Shown piece by piece: positions 1 to 5,550 of a stretch of 5,743 bases of DNA. Within the stretch, counting starts at the first letter, position 1, and each line of letters starts with the position of its first letter. The stretch comes from Deltaproteobacteria bacterium (lineage in GTDB: Bacteria; Desulfobacterota; Binatia; Binatales; Binataceae), in the NCBI GenBank assembly GCA_021780585.1, contig JAJXYM010000180.1, positions 1 to 5,743 on the forward strand, in the 5' to 3' direction. Below the pieces are notes generated by a model. That model was not told the origin of the DNA. It saw only the letters and a program-made list of their open reading frames with translations, and searched no databases. Both the position numbers and the translations under genes were made by a program.

Positions 1-981
1 GATCCGGTCGAGGATCGCTTCGTTGGTGTGGTCGGCCTTGAACTTCTGCCATTCGGCCTCGTTGGAATGGGCGATAATGCAGGTATCGACGTAGACCATC
101 CCGTGACGGCCGGGGGCGGGAATCACTTTTTCCTGCGTCGCCGTGATCATCGCGTGCAGGTATTCGGTTTCGTTCTTGAAGACCTCGATGAATTCGACGA
201 TGCCGCGATTGCCTACATTGAGCGCGCCGTTGAGTTCGAGCACGCGCGGATCGCCCTCGGAATATTGATCGAGCTTCGAGATATCCTCCGAACCGATCAG
301 CACCGAGGTGTCCTGGTTGTTCGGATCGACCGGCGGCACCACGCCCACGCCGACCCGGTTGCGCTTGGAGAAACTGCGCGTCTCGACGGGGAACTCCTCG
401 TAACGCTGGCCGTATTCCTCCTTGAGACGATAACGGCATACCGGGCACAGATCGCCCTCGATATGCACGCCCAGCATCTTCTCGAATTCGCGGCGCAGAT
501 GGCGCGGGATGAGATGGAGCGGCTCCTCGAACATCGGGCATCCCTCGATCGAGTAAACCGGAGTCGCCTGCTCGAGGCCGCGCTGCACGCGCTCGACCAG
601 CGAGCTTTTGCCCGACCCGACCGGACCCATCAGATAGAGCACCTGGCGGCTCTCTTCGCCCTTGAGCGAGGCCGAATGGAAATACCGGACGATCTGCGCG
701 ATCGTGCGTTCGATGCCGAAGAATTCGTCGGCGAAGAAATTGTAGACCTTGATCGGCTCGTCCTTGTAGAGCCGCTTGGTGCGTTGATCGTCGGTGTCGT
801 GGATGCTGCGCGTGCCCTGCGCCATCATCATGTCGTAGATGCGGGCGTGCGCCAGCTTGGTCATCAGCGGATCGGCCTTGACCATATCCAGATACTCGAG
901 CAGCGTGCCGCGCCATTGCTTGGATTCACGCGCCGCGCGATCGCTTTTTATAAGCTGCTCAAAATTGTTCACTTCGGCCAT
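1..981 (-). CDS. prkA: PrkA-family serine protein kinase / AAA protein, N-terminal part (truncated by window edge)
   Basis: Reading the minus strand from the ATG at 981-979 gives 327 uninterrupted codons to the window edge, so the C-terminal half lies outside. Known PrkA/YeaG proteins are about 630-645 residues. The product starts MAEVNNFEQLIKSDRAARES and has an AAA/P-loop core. A Walker A motif, GPVGSGKS, is at residues 119-126, and a Walker B-like segment, RGIVEFIEVFKN, is at about 259-270. A sensor-like HSNEAEW follows at 305-311, and a CPVC pair at 179-182 resembles Cys-containing segments I recall in some family members. The start is fixed by AAGGAG at 994-989, 7 nt upstream. In E. coli YeaG and Bacillus PrkA, this cytoplasmic kinase acts in stationary-phase, nitrogen-starvation or sporulation responses, usually next to a DUF444 (YeaH) gene and often a SpoVR gene. 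Those partners would be expected off the left edge. The family assignment is very secure. The substrate is unknown. Confidence 0.95.
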   Translation of the reverse strand, partial: MAEVNNFEQLIKSDRAARESKQWRGTLLEYLDMVKADPLMTKLAHARIYDMMMAQGTRSIHDTDDQRTKRLYKDEPIKVYNFFADEFFGIERTIAQIVRYFHSASLKGEESRQVLYLMGPVGSGKSSLVERVQRGLEQATPVYSIEGCPMFEEPLHLIPRHLRREFEKMLGVHIEGDLCPVCRYRLKEEYGQRYEEFPVETRSFSKRNRVGVGVVPPVDPNNQDTSVLIGSEDISKLDQYSEGDPRVLELNGALNVGNRGIVEFIEVFKNETEYLHAMITATQEKVIPAPGRHGMVYVDTCIIAHSNEAEWQKFKADHTNEAILDRI

Positions 982-1090
982 CAGCTAACTCCTTGGTTAG
1001 GCGAGCCTTTCGCAGCATAGGAGACTGCCGGAGGGAGAGAACGGAACCGGAGGCCGGGTTGTGCTATTTCGCAGCGCATCCCTGCGTTTA

Positions 1091-1118
1091 AGTATAACCC
1101 CGTATCTAAGCGAAGCAA
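1091..1118 (-). promoter_or_regulatory. Candidate prkA promoter
   Basis: On the minus strand TTGCTT (1118-1113) and TATACT (1096-1091) are separated by 16 bp, about 110 bp upstream of the prkA start. The -10 lies in the context GTTATACTTAA, close to the extended -10 KCTATACTTAA described for the E. coli stationary-phase sigma factor. yeaG, the E. coli prkA homologue, is controlled that way. The rest of the 982-1266 gap holds the prkA leader and Shine-Dalgarno, and I see no convincing gene, RNA or terminator in it. Promoter function is inferred from motif match only. Confidence 0.45.
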
Positions 1119-1266
1119 GGGAAGATTTTTCCGCCCGGCGGCGTTTTCAACAGGAATCCGCGTCGACTCGCCATCGCCGTGGCCGGCCGCCGCAAGCCGC
1201 GCCGGTCATGCGCGATATCGATTATCAAAGCAGACGTTTTCGGCCGCGCGGAAATTCAAACGCCGT

Positions 1267-2136
1267 CTAATCCGTCGGCACGTCGATTTGCGCGTCCAGC
1301 ACCATCCGCCCACGATCCTTTGCCACCTGCGCCGCAAAGACGCGCTCGTCATGAGCGAATGAAACCCACCATCGCGCGGCGACCGCCCGTTCAAGATAGG
1401 CGGCCTTCACCTCCATCGTGCGAATCGCGTCAAGGTCGTAGGACTGATTCCATGGCCCGCGCATATGCGAGCGGGTCGGCACGATATCACCCAGATGGAC
1501 CAGCGCCTGCCCATTCGATTCCGCGATCACGATTTGATGGTCGGCGGTATGGCCGCCGGTGACGACGGCGGCGACGCCCGGCGCGATTTCGGTGTCGCCG
1601 TCCAGCGCCTCGATCGCTCCGGCCACCGGCTCGAGGCATTCGTGCACATGGCGATAGGCGGCGCGCAAGCGCTCGTTGCGCGAATTGCGCGCGATTTCGA
1701 TTTCGCCGCGCTGAACCAAAATCCGGGCGCGCGGAAAGGCCGGCGTGAAGCTTCCCGACTCGCGCCGGCGCACGATTCCGCCGCAATGATCGAAATGCAG
1801 ATGCGAGAGCGCCACCTGCGTGATGTCGCCCGGCTCCATCCCGAGCGCGCGCAAGCCCTCGATCAGCCATCCTTCGCCGTGGTCGAAAATTTTCCGCTCG
1901 ACCGCGCTGAGCCGATTGCCGATTCCGGTATCGACCAGGATCGCGTCCGAACCGCGCAGGATCAGCGGGCAGGTGAGGTTGAGCCGGATCCGGTTTTGCG
2001 CGTCCGCCGGATGCTCACGACGCCAGAGTTCGCGCGGTACGACGCCGAACATGCAGCCGCCGTCGTTGCGCCAGATGCCGTCGCTCAGGAAAACGATCGT
2101 CAATTCGTCAAATTCAAGTTTTACTTGAGATTCCAT
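1267..2136 (-). CDS. MBL-fold metallo-hydrolase, lactonase-like
   Basis: The 289-residue product has the complete metal-ligand set of the metallo-beta-lactamase superfamily. The HLHFDH motif gives H112, H114, D116 and H117. H196 follows in TGGHTADH, D217 in HLGDIVPT and H262 in FAHDER. This arrangement is the di-metal centre of the AiiA-type (N-acyl-homoserine lactone lactonase) and related hydrolase group. The LVDTGIGN segment at 68-74 is the usual early strand-loop. No signal peptide is visible, so a cytoplasmic location is likely. The ATG at 2136 lies 13 bp after the stop of the CopD-like gene and has only a weak Shine-Dalgarno, which suggests co-transcription and translational coupling. 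The reaction is probably hydrolysis of a lactone, ester or thioester, but the substrate cannot be read from sequence. Calling it a quorum-quenching lactonase would be over-reading, since the family also includes many unassigned hydrolases. Confidence 0.88.
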   Translation of the reverse strand: MESQVKLEFDELTIVFLSDGIWRNDGGCMFGVVPRELWRREHPADAQNRIRLNLTCPLILRGSDAILVDTGIGNRLSAVERKIFDHGEGWLIEGLRALGMEPGDITQVALSHLHFDHCGGIVRRRESGSFTPAFPRARILVQRGEIEIARNSRNERLRAAYRHVHECLEPVAGAIEALDGDTEIAPGVAAVVTGGHTADHQIVIAESNGQALVHLGDIVPTRSHMRGPWNQSYDLDAIRTMEVKAAYLERAVAARWWVSFAHDERVFAAQVAKDRGRMVLDAQIDVPTD

Positions 2137-2149
2137 CGGGAAGTGTCCG

Positions 2150-2605
2150 TCAGCTTCCGGCCAGCCAGAGCCCGAGCGCGAGCGCGAGCGTGCCGCAGCC
2201 GGCGATCGCTCCGTAAAGCCGCGTCAGGCGGCGTGCGGCTGACGCGAGACCGTCCGCCGTCGCGGCCGCCTCGCGCATCCGCCGCTCGGCGCCGACCGCC
2301 GCCGACAACAAGATCGCCATGACGAAGTAAATCGTCACCTTGAGGGTCAGGATACCCATAAAGGCCGGCGAAAAGGGCGTTTTGCGCACGAACGCGGCGC
2401 CGAACAGATTGCCGATCCCGGTCAGCGGGATAAGCGCCGCGGCGACGAAATTGATGCGATTGATGCGGGGCGCGGCGCGCAGCGCGAATTCGCGCCAGTC
2501 CGCCGTTTCCACCGCCATCGAGGAGGCCGCCAGCACAAACGCCGCGCAGGTTCCGACCCAGGTCACGCCGCACAGCACGTGCAGCCACAGCACCACTCCC
2601 CTCAT
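2150..2605 (-). CDS. CopD-like four-helix inner-membrane protein
   Basis: From the ATG at 2605 the product is 151 residues with four predicted membrane helices, at about 3-29, 51-72, 83-104 and 130-150. The loops are charged, for example GAERRMREAA after helix 3. The first helix carries LWLHVLCGVTWVGT, matching the LH...WVG pattern near the start of CopD-type and related small integral membrane proteins. The frame is open up to an ATG at 2701, but the extra 32 residues (MQSVRPTRRGGDRAAG...) are Arg-rich and look non-coding. A TATACT -10 at 2648-2643 would also initiate inside that extension, so I prefer 2605. GTG at 2611 (VAMRGVV) is equally possible. It is the first gene of a pair with the MBL hydrolase, with a 13-bp gap. 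CopD proteins are linked to copper uptake, but no copper-binding Met/His cluster or CopC neighbour is visible, so the function is open. Confidence 0.7.
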   Translation of the reverse strand: MRGVVLWLHVLCGVTWVGTCAAFVLAASSMAVETADWREFALRAAPRINRINFVAAALIPLTGIGNLFGAAFVRKTPFSPAFMGILTLKVTIYFVMAILLSAAVGAERRMREAAATADGLASAARRLTRLYGAIAGCGTLALALGLWLAGS

Positions 2606-2642
2606 CGCCACGGTTCGCGCCGCCGTTTCTTCATCGCCGGAA

Positions 2643-2648
2643 AGTATA
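2643..2648 (-). promoter_or_regulatory. Candidate -10 element for the CopD-like/MBL gene pair
   Basis: The minus strand reads GCTATACTTTCC here, with TATACT at 2648-2643 about 38 bp upstream of the proposed start at 2605. The extended form GCTATACTT matches most of the KCTATACTTAA consensus. There is no good -35 at 16-18 bp (GGCGAT is the nearest), as is common for extended -10 promoters. Its position supports the 2605 start over 2701. Confidence 0.35.
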
Positions 2649-2692
2649 GCGTATCCGGCCGCACGATCGCCGCCGCGGCGGGTTGGCCGGAC

Positions 2693-2717
2693 GCTTTGCA
2701 TCGGCGCGGCTTTGCAT
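2693..2717. repeat. Tandem 9-bp direct repeat in the CopD-like/amidase divergent region
   Basis: GCTTTGCAT occurs at 2693-2701 and again at 2709-2717, 16 bp apart start to start, about 1.5 helical turns. It lies between the divergent amidase and CopD-like genes, 38 bp before the amidase ATG. The placement fits a regulator or promoter element of the amidase gene. The second copy runs into TTAACA, a poor -10. Function is inferred only from position. Confidence 0.35.
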
Positions 2718-2743
2718 TAACAGAGAATCAACCCGCGACCGCC

Positions 2744-2748
2744 GGAGG
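2744..2748 (+). promoter_or_regulatory. Ribosome binding site that sets the amidase start
   Basis: GGAGG lies 6 nt upstream of the ATG at 2755. The same frame is open from an ATG at 2683, but that start has no such site and would add an atypical basic stretch (MAGRFASARLCINRESTRDRRRRA), so 2755 is preferred. Confidence 0.75.
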
Positions 2749-2754
2749 CGTGCG

Positions 2755-4176
2755 ATGATTGATCCCTATATCGAAGCGACGGAGCTGCGCGAGCTGGTCC
2801 TGAAGAACGAGATTCGCCCGCGCGAGGTGGCCGAGTTTTTTCTTGCCCGGATCGAGCGGCTCAATCCGCGGCTCGGCGCCTATATGACGATCACGGCCGA
2901 TCGGGCGCTGGCCGACGCCGCCCGCCTCGAACTGGCGTCGGCCGCGGAGCGATCGGCGATGCCGCTCTTTGGCGTCGCCTATTCGCTCAAAGACCTGACC
3001 TGGACCAAAGGCATCCGCACCACGCTGGGTTCGAAGAATTTCGAGAATTTCGTGCCGCGCGCGGATAACGAATACGCGGCGCGAATCGCCGCCGCGGGGG
3101 GAATTCTGCTGGGCAAGACCACCACGCCGGAATTCGGCGGCCGGCCGACCACCGAAGGCGGCCTGTGTCCGCCCGCTCGCAATCCGTGGAATCCGGAGTA
3201 TACGGCGGGCGGCTCGAGCGGCGGCGCGGCGGCGGCGGTCGCGGCCGGCCTCGGACCGATCGCCGAGGGTAGCGACGGCGGCGGGTCGATTCGGCTGCCG
3301 GCCGCCTGCTGCGGACTGGTCGGCATCAAGCCGTCGCGCGGCCGCGTCTCGAACGCCCCGGTGATGGGCGAAGGGTGGGGCGGCTTCGCCACCAACGGTC
3401 CTCTGGCGCGCAGCGTGCGCGACGCCGCCTTGCTGCTCGACGTGATGGCGGGGCCGGCGGTCGGCGATCCCTACTGGGCGCCGGCGCCGGAATGCGGCTT
3501 CGTCGCCGCGGTGGCGCGCCGTCCGCACAAGCTGCGCCTTGCCGCGATCGACCATTCGGCGATCGCGCCGACCGACCCCGAGGTGCGGGTGGCGTTCGCC
3601 TCGGGATGCGACACGATGCGCGCGTTGGGCCATACCGTGGAACCGATCGCGCTGGATCCGGCGGCGAAGCTGCTCGAAGTCGCGCGCAAACTGATCTGCG
3701 CGGGGATCAGCGCCGTGCCGCTCCGCGATCCGGCGGCGGTCGATCCGGTGGTGCGCTCGTTCTGGGAGCGCGGGCGCGCGATGTCCGCCGCGGAGTACCT
3801 CGGAACGCTCGCCAAAATGCATAATCTTTCGCGCGAAGTAGTCGTTGCGCTGGCGCCCTACGACGCGCTGGTCACGCCGACGCTCACCCGTCCGCCGCTT
3901 AAGCTGGGCGCGATGTTCACCGATCCCGAGCGCTACGCCGACGAGCTCTTCGGCTGGATTCCGTTCACCTTTCCCTTCAACGCCACCGGCCAGCCCGCGA
4001 TTTCGCTGCCGCTGGGATGGACCGCCGCGGGGCTGCCCATCGGTTTCCAGATCGTCGGCCGGCCCGTCGACGAAACCGGCATCATCGCGCTGGCCGCGGC
4101 GTTCGAGGAGGCGCGACCCTGGCGCGATCACTATCCCCCGCTCGCCTGGGCGGACGACGCCCCGGCGCGCAGGTGA
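2755..4176 (+). CDS. Amidase-signature family amidohydrolase
   Basis: The 473-residue product begins MIDPYIEATELRELV and has the full Ser-cisSer-Lys machinery of the amidase signature family. The catalytic Lys is K79 in YSLKD, the cis-Ser is S154 in the TAGGSSGG motif (150-157), and the nucleophile is S178 in GSDGGGSIRLPA. The spacing (24 residues between the two serines) equals that in malonamidase E2 and FAAH. The C-terminal NATGQPAISLPLG and GLPIGFQIVGRP segments (409-437) are standard for the family and close the fold. Length is typical (450-520). There is no signal peptide, so it is probably cytoplasmic. It hydrolyses a carboxamide to acid plus amine or ammonia, but the substrate is unknown. 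It is not obviously GatA: no gatB or gatC is adjacent and the substrate region around 200-210 (VMGEGWGG) resembles stand-alone amidases. It stands alone, divergent from the CopD-like gene and convergent with mscL. A long open frame on the opposite strand is a composition shadow. Confidence 0.93.
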   Translation: MIDPYIEATELRELVLKNEIRPREVAEFFLARIERLNPRLGAYMTITADRALADAARLELASAAERSAMPLFGVAYSLKDLTWTKGIRTTLGSKNFENFVPRADNEYAARIAAAGGILLGKTTTPEFGGRPTTEGGLCPPARNPWNPEYTAGGSSGGAAAAVAAGLGPIAEGSDGGGSIRLPAACCGLVGIKPSRGRVSNAPVMGEGWGGFATNGPLARSVRDAALLLDVMAGPAVGDPYWAPAPECGFVAAVARRPHKLRLAAIDHSAIAPTDPEVRVAFASGCDTMRALGHTVEPIALDPAAKLLEVARKLICAGISAVPLRDPAAVDPVVRSFWERGRAMSAAEYLGTLAKMHNLSREVVVALAPYDALVTPTLTRPPLKLGAMFTDPERYADELFGWIPFTFPFNATGQPAISLPLGWTAAGLPIGFQIVGRPVDETGIIALAAAFEEARPWRDHYPPLAWADDAPARR

Positions 4177-4185
4177 CGGGCCGGG

Positions 4186-4202
4186 CGCGGCCTTCAGCCG
4201 CG
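4186..4202. terminator. Hairpin between convergent amidase and mscL stops
   Basis: CGCGGC (4186-4191) and GCCGCG (4197-4202) form a 6-bp GC-only stem with a 5-nt loop. It lies within the 28 bp separating the amidase stop (4174-4176) from the mscL stop (4207-4205). The location suits a shared bidirectional terminator. Neither strand has a U-tract after it, so it would be non-canonical or only an RNA 3'-end stabiliser. Confidence 0.35.
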
Positions 4203-4204
4203 GG

Positions 4205-4600
4205 TCAGGCCGGAACCGGCGACGTGCAATGGGCGCATCGCCGCGCCTTGAGCGGAATTTCGCTGAGGCATTCCGGACAGCTCCGGGTGGTCGGCGCGGC
4301 CGGCTTTTGCACTCGCGTGAGGAGCTTGTTGATCGGCATCACGATGCCGAAATAGACGGCGGCGGCGATCAGCAGAAACGAAATCAGCGCGTTGACGAAT
4401 TCGCCGACCATGAATTTACTGCCGTTGATCGTGAACGCGATGCCGGAAAAGTCGGGCTGCTTGACGATCGCCGCGATAAAGGGCGTGAGCATATCCTTCA
4501 CGAAGGCGGTGACCACCGTGCCGAACGCGGCGCCGACTACGATACCGACCGCCATGTCGACGACATTGCCGCGCAGGATAAAGTTCTTGAACCCACCCAT
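4205..4600 (-). CDS. mscL: Large-conductance mechanosensitive channel MscL with C-terminal zinc-ribbon-like tail
   Basis: The 131-residue product begins MGGFKNFILRGNVVDMAVGIVVGAAFG, the classic MscL N-terminus with its amphipathic helix and pore-lining first transmembrane segment (about 13-40). A periplasmic loop follows (about 41-65, containing FTINGSKF), then TM2 (about 66-92, FVNALISFLLIAAAVYFGIV). MscL forms a homopentameric inner-membrane channel that opens under membrane tension to release solutes on hypo-osmotic shock. After TM2 the usual cytoplasmic helical bundle appears to be replaced by a Pro/Ala linker and CPEC-x10-CAHC (C108, C111, C122, C125), a zinc-ribbon-like knuckle. Total length is near the E. 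coli 136. GGGAGG at 4613-4608, 7 nt upstream, sets the start. The frame is open to an ATG at 4699, but those 33 extra residues precede the canonical MscL start and have no good Shine-Dalgarno. It is convergent with the amidase and on the same strand as the HxlR gene, 175 bp away. Confidence 0.95.
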   Translation of the reverse strand: MGGFKNFILRGNVVDMAVGIVVGAAFGTVVTAFVKDMLTPFIAAIVKQPDFSGIAFTINGSKFMVGEFVNALISFLLIAAAVYFGIVMPINKLLTRVQKPAAPTTRSCPECLSEIPLKARRCAHCTSPVPA

Positions 4601-4607
4601 GTTGGTC

Positions 4608-4613
4608 CCTCCC
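4608..4613 (-). promoter_or_regulatory. Ribosome binding site that sets the mscL start
   Basis: On the minus strand GGGAGG is followed after 7 nt by the ATG at 4600. This strong site, together with the conserved MGGFKNFILRGNVVD start, rules against the longer reading from 4699. Confidence 0.8.
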
Positions 4614-4740
4614 GTAGCCGCGCGCGGCCCGGCCTTGCGCAACCGTTTCTGTTCGAACTGTTGCGCGAGGCGCAAATCGTTGTCTAATTCGCTCGCCATC
4701 GTTGCGGCTCAGGCGGCACGATAGCACGGGCGCGGACCAG

Positions 4741-4769
4741 GAAAAGAAGCGTTGGGCCGCTCGGGCGGC
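4741..4769 (-). terminator. Weak terminator-like hairpin after the HxlR gene
   Basis: On the minus strand GCCGC-CCGA-GCGGC (4769-4756) forms a 5-bp stem with a 4-nt loop, starting 6 bp after the HxlR stop. A pyrimidine-rich GCTTCTTTTC (4750-4741) follows. The U-rich part starts a few bases too late for a textbook intrinsic terminator. It could partly insulate mscL from the regulator transcript. Confidence 0.3.
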
Positions 4770-4775
4770 GAGGGA

Positions 4776-5321
4776 TTATTCGGCCGCGGCGCGTGCGGAA
4801 CCCCGGCGGACGGCCGGACGATCGGCCGCGCCGTGACTCGCGCGGGAGCCCAGCCGGGCGCGCGTCGCGGCGCCCGCGCCCGGACCGGCCACCATCGTCA
4901 CGTCGGCGGGCTGCAGGACGCGGCCGTCGGCGCCGCGCACGGCTACCGTGGCGATTTCGCGCCCGCTCGCGCGTTCGACCACCTTGACCGGGGCGCGTTC
5001 CGTCCCGGCGACCCATTGGTCGCCCCACTGCATCAGCGCCATCAGGACCGGAAAGAAAGCGCGCCCCTTTTCGGTCAGGCGGTATTCGAGACGCCGGCCG
5101 CCGCCGGCCGCCGCCTCGCGCGTCAGCACGCCGCGCGCGACCAGCTTCTTCAGCCGGGCGGAGAGGATATTGCGCGCGATGCCGAGGTTGCGCTGAAAGT
5201 CGCGGAAGCGGCGCGTGCCCAGAAAAGCCTCGCGCATGATCAGCATCGTCCACCATTCGCCGACCAGCTCGAGGGCGCGGGCGATCGAACAGTTCATGCG
5301 CGCGAAGGTCTTGCGCCTCAT
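4776..5321 (-). CDS. HxlR-family winged-helix transcriptional regulator
   Basis: The 181-residue product carries the HxlR winged helix-turn-helix at about 11-100. It begins with CSIARALELVGEWWTMLIMREAFLG (11-35), followed by the recognition region FRDFQRNLGIARNILSARLKKLVARGVL (39-66) and the wing EYRLTEKGRAFFPVL (79-93). C11 is the N-terminal cysteine conserved in the family. In B. subtilis HypR and YodB the equivalent cysteine senses electrophiles or oxidants. Residues 111-150 form a short extra domain ending VLQPADVTMVAGPGA, seen in longer HxlR proteins. The last 30 residues are an Ala/Arg-rich tail. HxlR proteins bind inverted repeats as dimers. A strong palindrome lies between this gene and the divergent crotonase gene, so local control plus autoregulation is likely. 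The ATG at 5321 is chosen because it is the first in frame. M9 at 5297 is possible, and both have weak Shine-Dalgarno sequences. Confidence 0.92.
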   Translation of the reverse strand: MRRKTFARMNCSIARALELVGEWWTMLIMREAFLGTRRFRDFQRNLGIARNILSARLKKLVARGVLTREAAAGGGRRLEYRLTEKGRAFFPVLMALMQWGDQWVAGTERAPVKVVERASGREIATVAVRGADGRVLQPADVTMVAGPGAGAATRARLGSRASHGAADRPAVRRGSARAAAE

Positions 5322-5329
5322 GCGCCTAA

Positions 5330-5357
5330 ACTATTGGATTCGGCCCGGAATTCGCAA
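5330..5357 (-). promoter_or_regulatory. Weak candidate promoter for the HxlR gene
   Basis: The minus strand has TTGCGA (5357-5352), a 16-bp gap and AATAGT (5335-5330), each a 4/6 match to the housekeeping consensus. Transcription would start within a few bases of the ATG at 5321, giving an almost leaderless message, which fits the weak Shine-Dalgarno. The -35 overlaps a GGTTGC half-site shared with the nearby palindrome. Confidence 0.25.
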
Positions 5358-5382
5358 CCGGCGCGCCCGCGATTGCTCGTAA

Positions 5383-5399
5383 GGTTGCATCATAAAACC
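5383..5399. promoter_or_regulatory. Degenerate second operator-like site
   Basis: GGTTGCAT, C, ATAAAACC: the left half is identical to the core arm of the 5424-5452 palindrome and the right half matches its complement at 6 of 8 positions. Its centre (5391) is 47 bp from the palindrome centre (5438), about 4.5 helical turns. It is probably a weaker site for the same regulator. Confidence 0.45.
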
Positions 5400-5423
5400 G
5401 ATTCGGCTAGCCTCGGACCGAAG

Positions 5424-5452
5424 TCAATTGGTTGCATGATGCAACCAATTGA
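5424..5452. promoter_or_regulatory. 29-bp near-perfect palindrome, likely HxlR operator
   Basis: The 14-bp arm TCAATTGGTTGCAT (5424-5437) is followed by a single G (5438) and its exact reverse complement (5439-5452). It is centred midway between the divergent starts of the HxlR gene (5321) and the crotonase gene (5551). It is AT-richer than its surroundings, and no T-tract follows, so it is not a terminator. HxlR-family dimers bind such inverted repeats. The assignment to the neighbouring regulator is inferred from position. Between it and the crotonase ATG, TTGACG at 5470-5475 is a possible -35 but no -10 is convincing. Confidence 0.7.
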
Positions 5453-5550
5453 TCGCGCCGCCGCGCCGCTTGACGGAAGGCGCCGGGCGTGCGAATGCGG
5501 CGGGCGGGCGTCCGCGCAATCGAAGCGCGCCGCCCGGGGAGGATCAGGCC

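Noticed and set aside
28..1020. 330-codon plus-strand open frame over prkA
   Set aside because: It is antisense to a clear PrkA coding sequence with a Walker A motif and Shine-Dalgarno. Its protein matches no family I recognise and is a GC-composition shadow.
1125..1145. GC-rich inverted repeat next to a run of five T/A as a possible terminator for the MBL gene
   Set aside because: The stem leaves almost no loop, and on the relevant strand the repeat is followed by A residues, not T, so polarity is wrong on both strands.
1061..1270. 69-codon plus-strand open frame in the prkA upstream gap
   Set aside because: Its composition is Arg/Ser-rich, it has no Shine-Dalgarno I can see, and it lies over the prkA promoter candidate.
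1465..2322. 285-codon plus-strand open frame across the MBL and CopD-like genes
   Set aside because: It overlaps two well-supported minus-strand genes, ends in Arg/Pro-rich low complexity, and has no domain signature.
2728..4131. 467-codon minus-strand open frame antisense to the amidase
   Set aside because: It is very Arg/Gly-rich with no recognisable domain, while the plus strand encodes a full-length amidase with all catalytic residues. Long antisense frames are expected in high-GC DNA.
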